Assembly (NCBI RefSeq): GCF_014200575.1
Contig: NZ_JACHBZ010000024.1
Span: 1 to 63,283, forward strand
Reading direction: 5' to 3'
DNA from: Mucilaginibacter saanensis
GTDB lineage: Bacteria; Bacteroidota; Bacteroidia; Sphingobacteriales; Sphingobacteriaceae
DNA length: 63,283 nucleotides
Program-made: the position numbers and the translations under genes
Part shown: one piece after another, positions 44,059 to 52,724 of the stretch
Layout of the letters: the number at the start of each line of letters is the position of its first letter
Numbering within the stretch: position 1 is the first letter of the stretch
Notes under the pieces: model-generated
What the model was told of the DNA's origin: nothing
What the model saw: the letters and a program-made list of their open reading frames with translations, nothing else
The model's database searches: none

Positions 44059-47000
44059 ATGGATGTGAAATATGAATTTTTGCCCCGGCTTTTTTTAAGG
44101 TCCCCGCTGTATAGCTTCGCGCGGTATGACCTTGACAGGTTGCCGGAGGTGCTGGAGAAACAGGTGTTCCGCAATGCATTATGGCTGGCCAGCCCCGATC
44201 TGTATCGGCAGTTGTCCGCCCGGGGTTTTGATTTTCAGAAGCTGACGGAAAAACAACAGCATACGCTGTATAAATATTATAACCGGATGTGTTTCCGACC
44301 GACACCGTTCGGAAGTTTTGCGTCTTTTACCAGCCTGGAATGGAGTGATACCGGGACCCTGTACCTGCAGCCTGATGACCAGGCAAGCCTGCACCTGGAG
44401 CCCGACCAGGCACTGCTGTCCTATCTCTGGTCGACGAAGGGTGCACAGTCGATGGATCGTTTAGTCAGTCTCAACCCTACCTTATACCGGCTGGAAAGGG
44501 AGTTCCGGTTTATACGGTCGGTACCAGACGCCAGGGGAAAATATCATTTTACCATAGAGGCGCTGGAGGCGGAAGTTTTTTATATCCGGCTCATCGCCCG
44601 GTTACGGAAAAATAATCTCCCGGTTACCGAGCTCCGGCAATGGGTACGTTCTCATCTTTCGTGTACGGAGAATGAAGCCATGGTGTATATTCATTTTTTG
44701 CTGGAAGCACAGGTATTGCTGGGGCCGGAAACAGGGCAGATCATCGGGCTGGGAAGTGTCGCTATGCGTTCTGTTTTTCCCGGGTGGGTGCCTGGGCAGA
44801 AAATGTTTGGCACTGTCTTGTTGTCCGCAGCGGGACCGCTGGAAGCATGGACTGCGCCTGTTAGTAACCAGTCGCAGGAAAAGCAGGCACCTCAGCAATG
44901 TTTTTATGCGGCTTTGGAAAGACCGTTGCAATCAGGTGGGGCGGATCGGGCAGATCAGCGGGAGCTGCAAAAGGCGATCCGTATTTTGCAGCAACTTGCT
45001 TTGCCGGCAGATTTGGCCGATCTACAGCGGTTTATCCGGGCGTTTAAAGCTAAATTCGACCTGGAGAAAGTGCCGCTACTGCTGGCACTGGACCCGGATG
45101 CAGGAATCAGTTATGCGAACCTGGGCGGAGGGCCCTCTTCGGCTGAAGCACTCCCGGAGATCCGGTTCCCGGACCCGGTCGCCGCAAATAACATGGCGGA
45201 ATGGACCGAGGCGCATCAGGTGTTGTTTCGGCTCTGGCGGGATACGGCAAGGGACGATCACGCGCCGCTGCAGTTAAACGAGCAGGACATCCTGCCATTA
45301 CCGGCGTCGCGGCATCCCCGGCGTTGGCCGGTGACTATGGCCGTCATGTATCGCAGGACCGAAGATCACCTGCTGCTGGAGCAGGCCGGTGGGGTGACTG
45401 CGGCAGCGCTGATCGGGCGTTTTTCCGTGTTCAGCGAGCAGGTTGGCGAGCTGGCGAGGTCGCTTGCCGCGGAGGAGCAAAGGTATCATCCCGGGCTGAT
45501 CTTCGCAGATATCGCCCAGTTAAATGATCTCCACGTGGATAATATTAACCGGCGGCAAAAGATCTATCCATATACCATTCCGGTGAATGTATATACGGAA
45601 ACCAATGATCCGGCGGTGATCCGGCCGGACGACCTGTATGTATCCGTTGTGGATGATGAATTGATCCTGGAGTCTAAAAGGCTTGGGAAACGGGTGATGC
45701 CGCGCCTGGCAACAGCGTACAATTTTCATCATAATGAGCTGGCTGTTTTCCGGCTGCTTGGTGACCTGCAGTACCAGGGACTGCATACCGGGTTGTTCAT
45801 GGATCTGGAGCGGTTTTTTCCGGGTATGGATTTTTATCCGCGGGTAGTTGCTGAGGGGGTGATCCTGGCTTGTGCGAAATGGAAACTGGATGAAACGGTA
45901 CTGAAAGCTTTATCGGACGAGCGGGAAGATGATGCCTGGACGAAGGTTCGGAACTTCCGGATACAGCACCACCTGCCACAAAGGTTAAGCATGGGGACTG
46001 GTGACCAGCAACTTGTTTTTGACCTGGGTGACAGACGGGAGGCAGCTTTTTTCCTGCAATGCATCGAGCCCCTGAAAACAGCCACCCTGCAGGAGTACTT
46101 GTTGCCTGACCGTTCCGTGAAAAATGGTAATAAACCACTGGCCGGGCAGTTCATTGCTTTCTTAAAACACGGAGAAAAGATATATGACGATCTTCCTGCC
46201 AGGAACAGGGTAAGCTATGCGGGCGTTACCCGTGAGTTTCTACCCGGTAGTAACTGGCTGTACCTGAAAATATATTGTACAACGGAATCTGCGAACCTGA
46301 TCTTGCTGCTGATCCTGAAACCGTCCCTGGAAAAGAACGCTTCGGCGGTCAGGGAATGGTTCTTTATCCGGTATTACGATCAGGCGCATCATTTAAGAAT
46401 CCGGATCAATGTTCGGGATGGGTTGGCCGGCCGCTTACTTGTTGCCGTAAAGGCGCACGTGGATTCAGCCCCCAACGGTAAGATGGTGAGGGTTTTCCAG
46501 GCGGACACCTACCGCCGGGAACTGGAACGGTACGGGCCGGACCTGATCGAACTGGCCGAGCATCATTTTTACCGCAGCAGCGAACTGCTCTTACAATGTA
46601 TTGACGAAGAAGCGCAGGAAACCGCTAACCTGACCGAATTTCAAGTGGCGTTTCTGTCAGCTTATCACCTGCTGATGGCTTTCCAGGAAGATTTACCCGG
46701 GGCAAAGCGGTTTACTGGCCTCATGGTAGACGCTTTTCAGGCAGAGTTTGGCGGGACAAAAGAATTGAAGATCGGGATGGATGCGAAATACCGTGTCTTA
46801 AAGCCAGGGCTTACGGCAATCTTCCAGCTACAGGGAGAAGGAAGTGGGTTAATTAAAATCGGGGGGGATCTTTTGACCAAGCTGATCGCCTGGACAGAAC
46901 ATATCGCTGCAGCTGCCGGCCATAAAACAGCGGATGAAAAGACAAGATTAGCGGGCGACCTGATCCATATGCACCTGAACCGGGCATTCCGGGATAATCA

Positions 47001-47070
47001 GCGGCAACAGGAGTTCCTGGTCTATTATTGCCTTCATAAATATATTACAGGTCGTCTGGCCAGGGAATAA
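44059..47070 (+). CDS. Lantibiotic dehydratase (full-length LanB)
   Basis: A 1003-residue protein from ATG 44059. The N-terminal glutamylation domain (about 1-680) shows LFLRSPLYSFARYDL, CFRPTPFGSFASFTSLEW near residue 78-95, and LNDLHVDNINRRQKIYPYTI. The C-terminal elimination domain (SpaB_C type, from about 725) shows NWLYLKIYCTTESANLILL and EWFFIRYYDQAHHLRIRI. In known class I enzymes these domains glutamylate Ser/Thr of a precursor using glutamyl-tRNA and then eliminate to Dha/Dhb. No LanC cyclase, protease or exporter is seen nearby. Divergent from MauE; convergent with the LytTR gene 4 bases on. Confidence 0.9.
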   Translation: MDVKYEFLPRLFLRSPLYSFARYDLDRLPEVLEKQVFRNALWLASPDLYRQLSARGFDFQKLTEKQQHTLYKYYNRMCFRPTPFGSFASFTSLEWSDTGTLYLQPDDQASLHLEPDQALLSYLWSTKGAQSMDRLVSLNPTLYRLEREFRFIRSVPDARGKYHFTIEALEAEVFYIRLIARLRKNNLPVTELRQWVRSHLSCTENEAMVYIHFLLEAQVLLGPETGQIIGLGSVAMRSVFPGWVPGQKMFGTVLLSAAGPLEAWTAPVSNQSQEKQAPQQCFYAALERPLQSGGADRADQRELQKAIRILQQLALPADLADLQRFIRAFKAKFDLEKVPLLLALDPDAGISYANLGGGPSSAEALPEIRFPDPVAANNMAEWTEAHQVLFRLWRDTARDDHAPLQLNEQDILPLPASRHPRRWPVTMAVMYRRTEDHLLLEQAGGVTAAALIGRFSVFSEQVGELARSLAAEEQRYHPGLIFADIAQLNDLHVDNINRRQKIYPYTIPVNVYTETNDPAVIRPDDLYVSVVDDELILESKRLGKRVMPRLATAYNFHHNELAVFRLLGDLQYQGLHTGLFMDLERFFPGMDFYPRVVAEGVILACAKWKLDETVLKALSDEREDDAWTKVRNFRIQHHLPQRLSMGTGDQQLVFDLGDRREAAFFLQCIEPLKTATLQEYLLPDRSVKNGNKPLAGQFIAFLKHGEKIYDDLPARNRVSYAGVTREFLPGSNWLYLKIYCTTESANLILLLILKPSLEKNASAVREWFFIRYYDQAHHLRIRINVRDGLAGRLLVAVKAHVDSAPNGKMVRVFQADTYRRELERYGPDLIELAEHHFYRSSELLLQCIDEEAQETANLTEFQVAFLSAYHLLMAFQEDLPGAKRFTGLMVDAFQAEFGGTKELKIGMDAKYRVLKPGLTAIFQLQGEGSGLIKIGGDLLTKLIAWTEHIAAAAGHKTADEKTRLAGDLIHMHLNRAFRDNQRQQEFLVYYCLHKYITGRLARE

Positions 47071-47074
47071 AGGT

Positions 47075-47812
47075 TTATGTCCGGCCATTCTGCTTCCCGC
47101 CGCGAAAAGAGCTTTTCAGTAGTTGATGAAATGCTTTACGGTATACACGGCCTATAGGTAGTTTCATATCATCGTTCAGGGTAAGCTGTCCATAAGTCAA
47201 ACTTTTGATAAAGTGGTGGTTGACGATATGAGACTTATGTATCCTTGAAAAACCGGCAGCAGGTAATTTGGCCGCTACCTCGCCCAGGCTCATATAGGTG
47301 AGGATCTTTTGTTCTTGGAGATAGATCTCGATATAGTTGGAGGCAGCAGTTATATGAGTTATATCGGCGGCGTCGATCCGGATAAATTTATTGCCGGCAC
47401 CACCTTTAACAAAAAAGAAAGGTTCCACGGCCGGTGCCGGTAGGTGCCGGACATGAAGATGTGCCCTGATCTTTTCGATGGACTGCAGAAAGCGCTCGTA
47501 ACTGATCGGCTTCAGGATATAATCCATGGCTTGTTGCTCAAAGGCGTCCAGCGCATACTCCCGGTAGGCCGTAGTGAATATAACGGTAGAATAGCTATTC
47601 ACCAGTCCTGCAAATTCCAGACCAGATAACGCAGGCATATCTACATCCAGAAAGATCAGGTGCGGCGGATTTCCAGAACTGACGGCTTCCAGGGCCTGAA
47701 GCGGGTTTGTAGAAGAACCAATCAGCTCCAGGCCTGGAGTCCGCGAGATAAATTCGCTCAATATCCGGATGGCATGGGCCTCATCATCTACAATATAACA
47801 AGTATGGTTCAT
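47075..47812 (-). CDS. LytTR-family response regulator
   Basis: A 245-residue regulator: receiver (CYIVDDEAHAIRILSEFI; phospho-acceptor D56 in LIFLDVDMPALSG; Lys in YILKPISYERF) and a C-terminal LytTR DNA-binding domain (FIRIDAADITHITAASNYIE, MSLGEVAAKLPAAGFSRIHK, LPIGRVYRKAFHQ). LytTR proteins often control peptide-bacteriocin genes. The start overlaps the stop of its kinase gene by 4 bases. It is convergent with LanB. Confidence 0.95.
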   Translation of the reverse strand: MNHTCYIVDDEAHAIRILSEFISRTPGLELIGSSTNPLQALEAVSSGNPPHLIFLDVDMPALSGLEFAGLVNSYSTVIFTTAYREYALDAFEQQAMDYILKPISYERFLQSIEKIRAHLHVRHLPAPAVEPFFFVKGGAGNKFIRIDAADITHITAASNYIEIYLQEQKILTYMSLGEVAAKLPAAGFSRIHKSHIVNHHFIKSLTYGQLTLNDDMKLPIGRVYRKAFHQLLKSSFRGGKQNGRT

Positions 47813-48936
47813 AAAATGATCGTCAACTTAGTTTCAAAATAATCACCCTGGTCACTGAGGTGGAGTTGGTACTGTCCGGGATAGGCAAAATCCATCCGGG
47901 TCTGGATGTTCTGGATCCCAATCTTGCTGTTGCGCTGAAAATTACTGGGAGCCTTTTTCAGGTTGCGGGTATAATAGTACAGTTCGCCCAGGTCACTGAG
48001 CCGGATCTGCAGGATGCCCGGGTTTGATTGGTCCGTCAGGTTACCATGCTTAAAGAGATTTTCGGTCAGGGTGAACAGGATAAGGGGGATGATCCGGTAA
48101 GCCGCCATGGCACCGGAGTTTTCCATGGTCAGGTAAAGCATCCCCTCGTATCGCAGGCGGTTAATTTCGATCAGATTTTGGATTTGCGCGATCTCTGCTT
48201 CCAGGGTAGTTTTTCCATCGGCTGCGGCGGGGTCTAAACTGAAGCGCATCATATCTGATAACAGGAGAATACCTCGTGAGGCCTCCTCGGAATAGGGTTG
48301 TATGGCATTATAAATAAAATTCAGGGAATTGAACAGCATATGTGGATTGAGCTGCTGTTGCAGGTACGCATTCCGGGTTTCCGCCAGCCGGATTTCCAGA
48401 TCTAACCTTTCCTGCCTGGCGATCAACTCCTGCCTTTCCGCTTCCAGGGCTTGTTTACGATAAAAAGCGATATGATCCGCCGTCCAGTAAAAAGTTGCCA
48501 GGGTGGCAAAATACCCGGTCCGGAATATATTGGTGATGAAGAATGTGGATATGGATTGCTTTTGGATAGGTAAGGCGGGGCCGTCACCGGGAAGTATAAA
48601 AAGGTAAAGGTATTTGATAGTCAGGATACCACCGAACAGGAAACAAAATAACAACAATCCTTTTACATATTTTTTTGGTGTGTCTTTGAATATGATATCA
48701 AGGATGCGGATATGACCGTAGAAGTAGAGAATATTAAAAGTATAAAAAAATAAATAGGAATAGAGGGGTTCGAGCTTGCCGGAGGACAGATAAACTAAAC
48801 TGATTTCATAACAGATGAATAACAACCAGCCGGAAATATGTATCAAAGTCGTTCTGGAAAATCGCTTACTTAGGTTGGCAATGTATTGATTTATCGTCTT
48901 CCAGGTCGTTGATATAGTTTTTATGGTCGTTGGCAT
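47809..48936 (-). CDS. LytS-type sensor histidine kinase (His_kinase family)
   Basis: A 375-residue kinase with four membrane helices (LIHISGWLLFICYEISLVYL, YSYLFFYTFNILYFYGHIRI, GLLLFCFLFGGILTIKYLYL and one near 130-150), a coiled coil, the phospho-His motif YLQQQLNPHMLFNSLNFIYN and an atypical HATPase (LILFTLTENLFKHGNL ... IGIQNIQTRMDFAYPGQYQL). It is the partner of the LytTR regulator. Its start lies only 54 bp from the start of the divergent candidate precursor gene, which makes that gene a likely target. Confidence 0.95.
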   Translation of the reverse strand: MPTTIKTISTTWKTINQYIANLSKRFSRTTLIHISGWLLFICYEISLVYLSSGKLEPLYSYLFFYTFNILYFYGHIRILDIIFKDTPKKYVKGLLLFCFLFGGILTIKYLYLFILPGDGPALPIQKQSISTFFITNIFRTGYFATLATFYWTADHIAFYRKQALEAERQELIARQERLDLEIRLAETRNAYLQQQLNPHMLFNSLNFIYNAIQPYSEEASRGILLLSDMMRFSLDPAAADGKTTLEAEIAQIQNLIEINRLRYEGMLYLTMENSGAMAAYRIIPLILFTLTENLFKHGNLTDQSNPGILQIRLSDLGELYYYTRNLKKAPSNFQRNSKIGIQNIQTRMDFAYPGQYQLHLSDQGDYFETKLTIIL

Positions 48937-48990
48937 AATAAATAATTATTTTATTCTTATAGGTATTAATTTAATAAAAAAAATAATCAT

Positions 48991-49131
48991 ATGCATACTT
49001 TAAACAAAAATCCTAAGAGAAAAATCAGGTCAGTAAGTTCGTTTAATGTACCTGCGGGCAAAGCTTTAGTAATGGGCAGTGATCCGACGAGTCTGACTAC
49101 GGTGGCTACAACCCACGTGTTTAAAAAGTAA
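48991..49131 (+). CDS. Candidate Ser/Thr-rich, Cys-free RiPP precursor peptide
   Basis: A 46-residue peptide from ATG 48991 to TAA 49129-49131. The first half is basic (MHTLNKNPKRKIRSVSSFNV), the second GSDPTSLTTVATTHVFKK has seven Ser/Thr in 18 residues and no Cys at all. This leader/core look and the position between a LytTR kinase and a downstream gene, 1.9 kb from LanB, make it the best precursor candidate. Without Cys it could yield dehydroamino acids but not lanthionine with internal Cys. I know no matching family; the assignment is inference. Confidence 0.6.
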   Translation: MHTLNKNPKRKIRSVSSFNVPAGKALVMGSDPTSLTTVATTHVFKK

Positions 49132-49168
49132 ACGCTAAGGCGTAAATAACGTTTAGAAGGACTTTGGT

Positions 49169-50368
49169 ATGTTACAGGATGAGCTTGGACCATTAAAAAT
49201 AATCGTCAGTGAGCTGACCTTGACCGGGCAGGAACCGGAATCGGGAACCGTTCTCAGTGGCATCACACGGGTGGAGGTTGTTCAGGCTGCCTGCGACCGG
49301 GTCAGGAGCGCCTGGTTAGGCGCTTTTTTTTCCGAGGCTGGAGATCATACCTTACAACGTTATTTTAATTTTCATTTGGAGGGTATCACGGCACTTGCGA
49401 ATACCCTCTATTTGTTTAGTCAGGACAGAATCACTGCGTCTGCGGATAACGATCAACTGGTAATGATCAGCGAAGTGTTGTTGTCTCTAATCGGGCATAT
49501 GCAGCAGTATCACGGAAGGTATTTCGATACACAGCTTAGTGCACCACTATCCTGGCGTCAGGCATGTTTCCAAAGGATGTCCGGGGCTGTGCAGCTGCTG
49601 ATAGCGAAGCTACACGTTTCTGTTACGGATCACCTGTTAAAGGATTGTGTCAATACCTATATACAAGATATCCTGGATACCGGGCAGGGCGGCTATTGTT
49701 CTTTTCATGCCCTCCGCTATTTTGAATATTTTGTCGCGGAGCTTACGAAAGGTCTGGCGACAACGGAGCACACGGATGAGCTGCTTGATCGCTTACTTTC
49801 GGGGCTGAACTTTAACCGGCTCAGCTATCTGGTTTACCGGCAAAATCAGGTTAGACAAGCATGTGGGAAAATTGTTCAAGCTACTAACCAAATGGAATTT
49901 CTTCGGGAAAAGCAAATAGAATTGCTGTTCGTTACCAATCAGGGGAAGCTGAAGTGTCATGAACAATACCCCGATCTGACGACCATGCTGGAAGGCTGGC
50001 TCGGAGAACAGATGGAAAGGCAGGTAAAGGATAATTTGACTGCTTCCGGTTCCCCGATTCACGATCCCGCCGGAAAAATTGCCATTAACCTGTCTGTGGC
50101 CCAGATCGCCTGTATCATCCGTTTACTCCGGGAAGAAAATTATCTGTCCGCTTCGTCTCTGGAGGAAATATTTAAACTGGTGTCGATATATTACAGCTCG
50201 AAAATGCAGGAGCAGATCTCTGCGGGCAGCATCAATAAAGAGTTTTATAGTATTACCCAGTCTACGGCACTAAAAATAGAGGCCATGCTGCAAAAAATGC
50301 TGGCCAACCTTAAGCGTAATTTTTTCCCCCTGCTGGCTGTAGCAAGTGTAGTGATTGGTATTTCATAA
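49169..50368 (+). CDS. RteC-like protein of unknown function
   Basis: A 399-residue mostly helical protein. The N-terminal 250 residues are unfamiliar; the C-terminal part (AGKIAINLSVAQIACIIRLL, SIYYSSKMQEQISAGSINKE, KIEAMLQKMLANLKR) resembles the C-terminal domain of RteC-type and related Bacteroidota proteins, and also the end of the protein at 53862-54545. RteC proteins regulate conjugative transposon excision, but many relatives have no known role. It starts 38 bases after the candidate precursor, so the two are probably co-transcribed. It lacks LanC zinc motifs. A hydrophobic end (FFPLLAVASVVIGIS) may touch the membrane. Confidence 0.55.
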   Translation: MLQDELGPLKIIVSELTLTGQEPESGTVLSGITRVEVVQAACDRVRSAWLGAFFSEAGDHTLQRYFNFHLEGITALANTLYLFSQDRITASADNDQLVMISEVLLSLIGHMQQYHGRYFDTQLSAPLSWRQACFQRMSGAVQLLIAKLHVSVTDHLLKDCVNTYIQDILDTGQGGYCSFHALRYFEYFVAELTKGLATTEHTDELLDRLLSGLNFNRLSYLVYRQNQVRQACGKIVQATNQMEFLREKQIELLFVTNQGKLKCHEQYPDLTTMLEGWLGEQMERQVKDNLTASGSPIHDPAGKIAINLSVAQIACIIRLLREENYLSASSLEEIFKLVSIYYSSKMQEQISAGSINKEFYSITQSTALKIEAMLQKMLANLKRNFFPLLAVASVVIGIS

Positions 50369-50549
50369 GAAAGGCGCTCAGTTCTCCGAGCCAGGTGTAA
50401 GTAAAACCACTTCGTTCCAATAAATCCCCGGGTAGTGTATCGATAATCTCCCGGATCGTATGGACGTGCATTTTTATAGAGACTTCTTTAAACTCCGGGC
50501 TGAAATCAAGCCGCGGGATAGGGGAATCAAGGAGTGCAGAAACATCCAT
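50310..50549 (-). CDS. Small RpoA C-terminal-domain-like protein
   Basis: A 79-residue protein reading EVSIKMHVHTIREIIDTLPG and SGFTYTWLGELSAFLMKYQS. The pattern (two helices, a hairpin, helix) recalls the alpha C-terminal domain of RNA polymerase or SAM-like small proteins found singly in Bacteroidota. It overlaps the end of the RteC-like gene by 59 bases on the opposite strand. The family call is tentative. Confidence 0.45.
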   Translation of the reverse strand: MDVSALLDSPIPRLDFSPEFKEVSIKMHVHTIREIIDTLPGDLLERSGFTYTWLGELSAFLMKYQSLHLLQPAGGKNYA

Positions 50550-50660
50550 AACAGTAACGAAGCTTTTTGATTGTTTTTACAAGTTAAATGTAAGCAAATA
50601 AAAGTAAATAGCACATATATGCGTCAATAAAAAACACATATATGCCTCATTTTCGATGTC

Positions 50661-50897
50661 GTGATAAACATCAAAAATGTAAAACTTATCAAAACATTTG
50701 GGGAGCGGCTTCGGGAGCTGCGTATCTCTGAACGTTTATCACAGGAAGAACTCGCCAATTTGGCCGATATTCCCATTTCGCAGGTCGGCAGGATCGAGCG
50801 AGGCGAGAATAACCCTACACTAAGCACCATAGGTGCTTTGGCAGCAGCGCTGAAAGTGTCAATCAATAGCTTCTTTGAATCTAAGGATCAAAATTGA
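50661..50897 (+). CDS. XRE-family helix-turn-helix regulator
   Basis: A 78-residue Cro/C1-type protein starting at GTG: FGERLRELRISERLSQEELA, DIPISQVGRIERGENNPTLS and TIGALAAALKVSINSFFE. Perfect match to the XRE fold (five helices); a single-domain repressor. No ATG is available in frame near the start. It is divergent from the RpoA-CTD-like gene; ACACATATATGC occurs twice in the 110-bp gap (about 50611 and 50635), possible operators. Confidence 0.85.
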   Translation: MINIKNVKLIKTFGERLRELRISERLSQEELANLADIPISQVGRIERGENNPTLSTIGALAAALKVSINSFFESKDQN

Positions 50898-51051
50898 TAC
50901 CTATCTTTTAGCTTAACCGTAGCTGTGAGTTTTTAGTTATACCCTTAGCTTTCCGCGGTTGATTGATCAAGAAAACTTATCGGGAGTATCGTATACCGCA
51001 CAAGGGTAAGAATCTGCATTGTCTTGCCTGGCAGTACGTCAATCGGATTGA

Positions 51052-51219
51052 ATGGATCCACTCCCAAGGACTGAAGACGAGCGGCTAAGAGAAGTTAATA
51101 AAAGAGCTTATGAAATAATCGCTAAACAAAAGGATATAGAATTTCTTTCTCGCCTAGATATTGTTGGGTTTATTGTTTTAGGATTTTCGTTGATGCCCAT
51201 ATTGGCTGGCATAATATGA
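51052..51219 (+). CDS. 55-residue small membrane protein
   Basis: ATG 51052 to TGA 51217-51219: a charged amphipathic start (MDPLPRTEDERLREVNKRAY) and one C-terminal membrane helix (IVGFIVLGFSLMPILAGII). The clean split suggests a real small tail-anchored protein. Family and function unknown. Confidence 0.45.
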   Translation: MDPLPRTEDERLREVNKRAYEIIAKQKDIEFLSRLDIVGFIVLGFSLMPILAGII

Positions 51220-52144
51220 ATCTCGATAACTTCTAAAGGGGATAGATGATAGGGTAACCTTTAGGTAAAGATGTGCTGCCTTTCAATTCAAATCTTTATC
51301 ACTTTAAGGCATATCGGTATAAGCCTGTAATCTTTTTTCATAAGACCGCCGGCTGCCATTTGATCCGATTCTATAGAGAAGTTTTGGTTGTACAAATAAT
51401 CTATCGGTGTGCTTGATTAATTAGATGGATGTTAAAGGTATAATATTCCTTTTTTTCTTGCATTATCATACCTGTACAGAACGTTCCAATTTTTTGTATT
51501 TATGATACGGAATTTCGAGAATAGGTTCTTTAAACGTTACTTCGGGTCTTCAACCAGGTATCTAATTATTTACCAAATCAACTAATCATAAATCAGGCGT
51601 TGCCATTTTTGGAAAATGGGGCTTTACCCGGAGAGAGAAATTTTTATTGTCCGATTACAATCACTATGTCTTCCATGGTTACCCTGGTGATCAAATGTGT
51701 AGCGCCCACTTCAAAGCGTTGTAGGCTCATTAAGAAAGGGCAGCATTTGAAAACTCTTTATTATGAGTCTCTTTTCAGCGAGTATCTTACCTAATGCAGA
51801 TTCTCCAGAGAAATATTAAAACCCAGGTAAAGTAAGTAACGAAGCACCTGATGATTGATTTTATTTATAAGTTACTGATAATAAGTTAATAATAGGGGAC
51901 GAACCCAGGTTTTCGCGACAAGATGAACTTAAATCATTCGGCTAATGCTCACGAGTATGATGTCATTTATTGAAATAAAATACAAATATCCGTATCGACC
52001 ACCTCCCTGATGACTGCAAGTGTTTAAATAATAATAATTATAAAATTATCTTAAAATGATAATATTTAGTATTAATTAATATCATGTATCTTTTTTTATG
52101 AATATTCCGTATTATTATCAGTGGCATTGTAATAAGTGTTATTT
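51220..52144. other. Long A+T-rich intergenic stretch
   Basis: No convincing gene. A TTG-started 64-codon frame at 51600-51794 has no motif. No RNA gene or clear hairpin seen; the region just before 52145 is very A+T-rich and may hold the promoter of the GNAT gene. Confidence 0.4.
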
Positions 52145-52720
52145 ATGATTAAAGCTGTTGCCGAAGACAAGCTGCTGGTTCTGGATATACTGTGTAAATC
52201 CTTTGCCCTGAACAAAAGTGTTCATTATATCGTAGGCAGCAGTTACTCCCTGGAAAAAGGCATATATGCGTTGATAAACTATTCCTACGAGGTCTGTCAG
52301 CTGTTTGGCGACGTATTCCTTTCTGATGACCGCCAGGGCTGCGCCTTGCTGTTATACCCACAACGGCAGAAAAGTTCTATCAAATCCTTATGGCTTAATG
52401 TTCAATTAATATTTAGGGCAATCGGGGTAAAAGGAATTTTAAAAACCCTGAGGAGAGAAGCGCAGGTTAAGGCGATACAGCCACCTGTGGCCATGGCGTA
52501 CCTGTGGTTCATTGGCGTAGAACCGGTCATGCAGGGGAGGGGAATCGGAAGTCGGCTATTGTCCGAGATCATCAGCTATACTTCGGCTCAGCGCCTTCCG
52601 CTATACCTGGAAACGTCCGTGCCGGAAAACCTGGACTGGTATAAACAATTCGGTTTTGAAAGTTACGACCGTTTGTCGTTGACTTATTCCCTGTACTTTC
52701 TTAAACGTAATCTGCATTAA
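52145..52720 (+). CDS. GNAT-family N-acetyltransferase
   Basis: From ATG 52145 the 191-residue protein has a GNAT fold: AMAYLWFIGVEPVMQGRGIGSRLLSEIIS is the beta-4/acetyl-CoA loop (split as LWFIGVEPVMQ and GRGIGSRLL), then LPLYLETSVPENLDWYKQFG (beta-5 and alpha-4). It would transfer acetyl from acetyl-CoA to an amine; the substrate is unknown. It ends 4 bases before a membrane-bound LuxR regulator, forming a two-gene operon, 3 kb from the LanB system; a self-protection role for a peptide product is possible but only a guess. Confidence 0.85.
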   Translation: MIKAVAEDKLLVLDILCKSFALNKSVHYIVGSSYSLEKGIYALINYSYEVCQLFGDVFLSDDRQGCALLLYPQRQKSSIKSLWLNVQLIFRAIGVKGILKTLRREAQVKAIQPPVAMAYLWFIGVEPVMQGRGIGSRLLSEIISYTSAQRLPLYLETSVPENLDWYKQFGFESYDRLSLTYSLYFLKRNLH

Positions 52721-52724
52721 GGCT

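Noticed and set aside
49169..50368. LanC-like cyclase next to the candidate precursor
   Set aside because: The zinc-binding Cys/Cys-His motifs and the GxxHG repeats of LanC are absent; the C-terminus matches RteC-like proteins instead.
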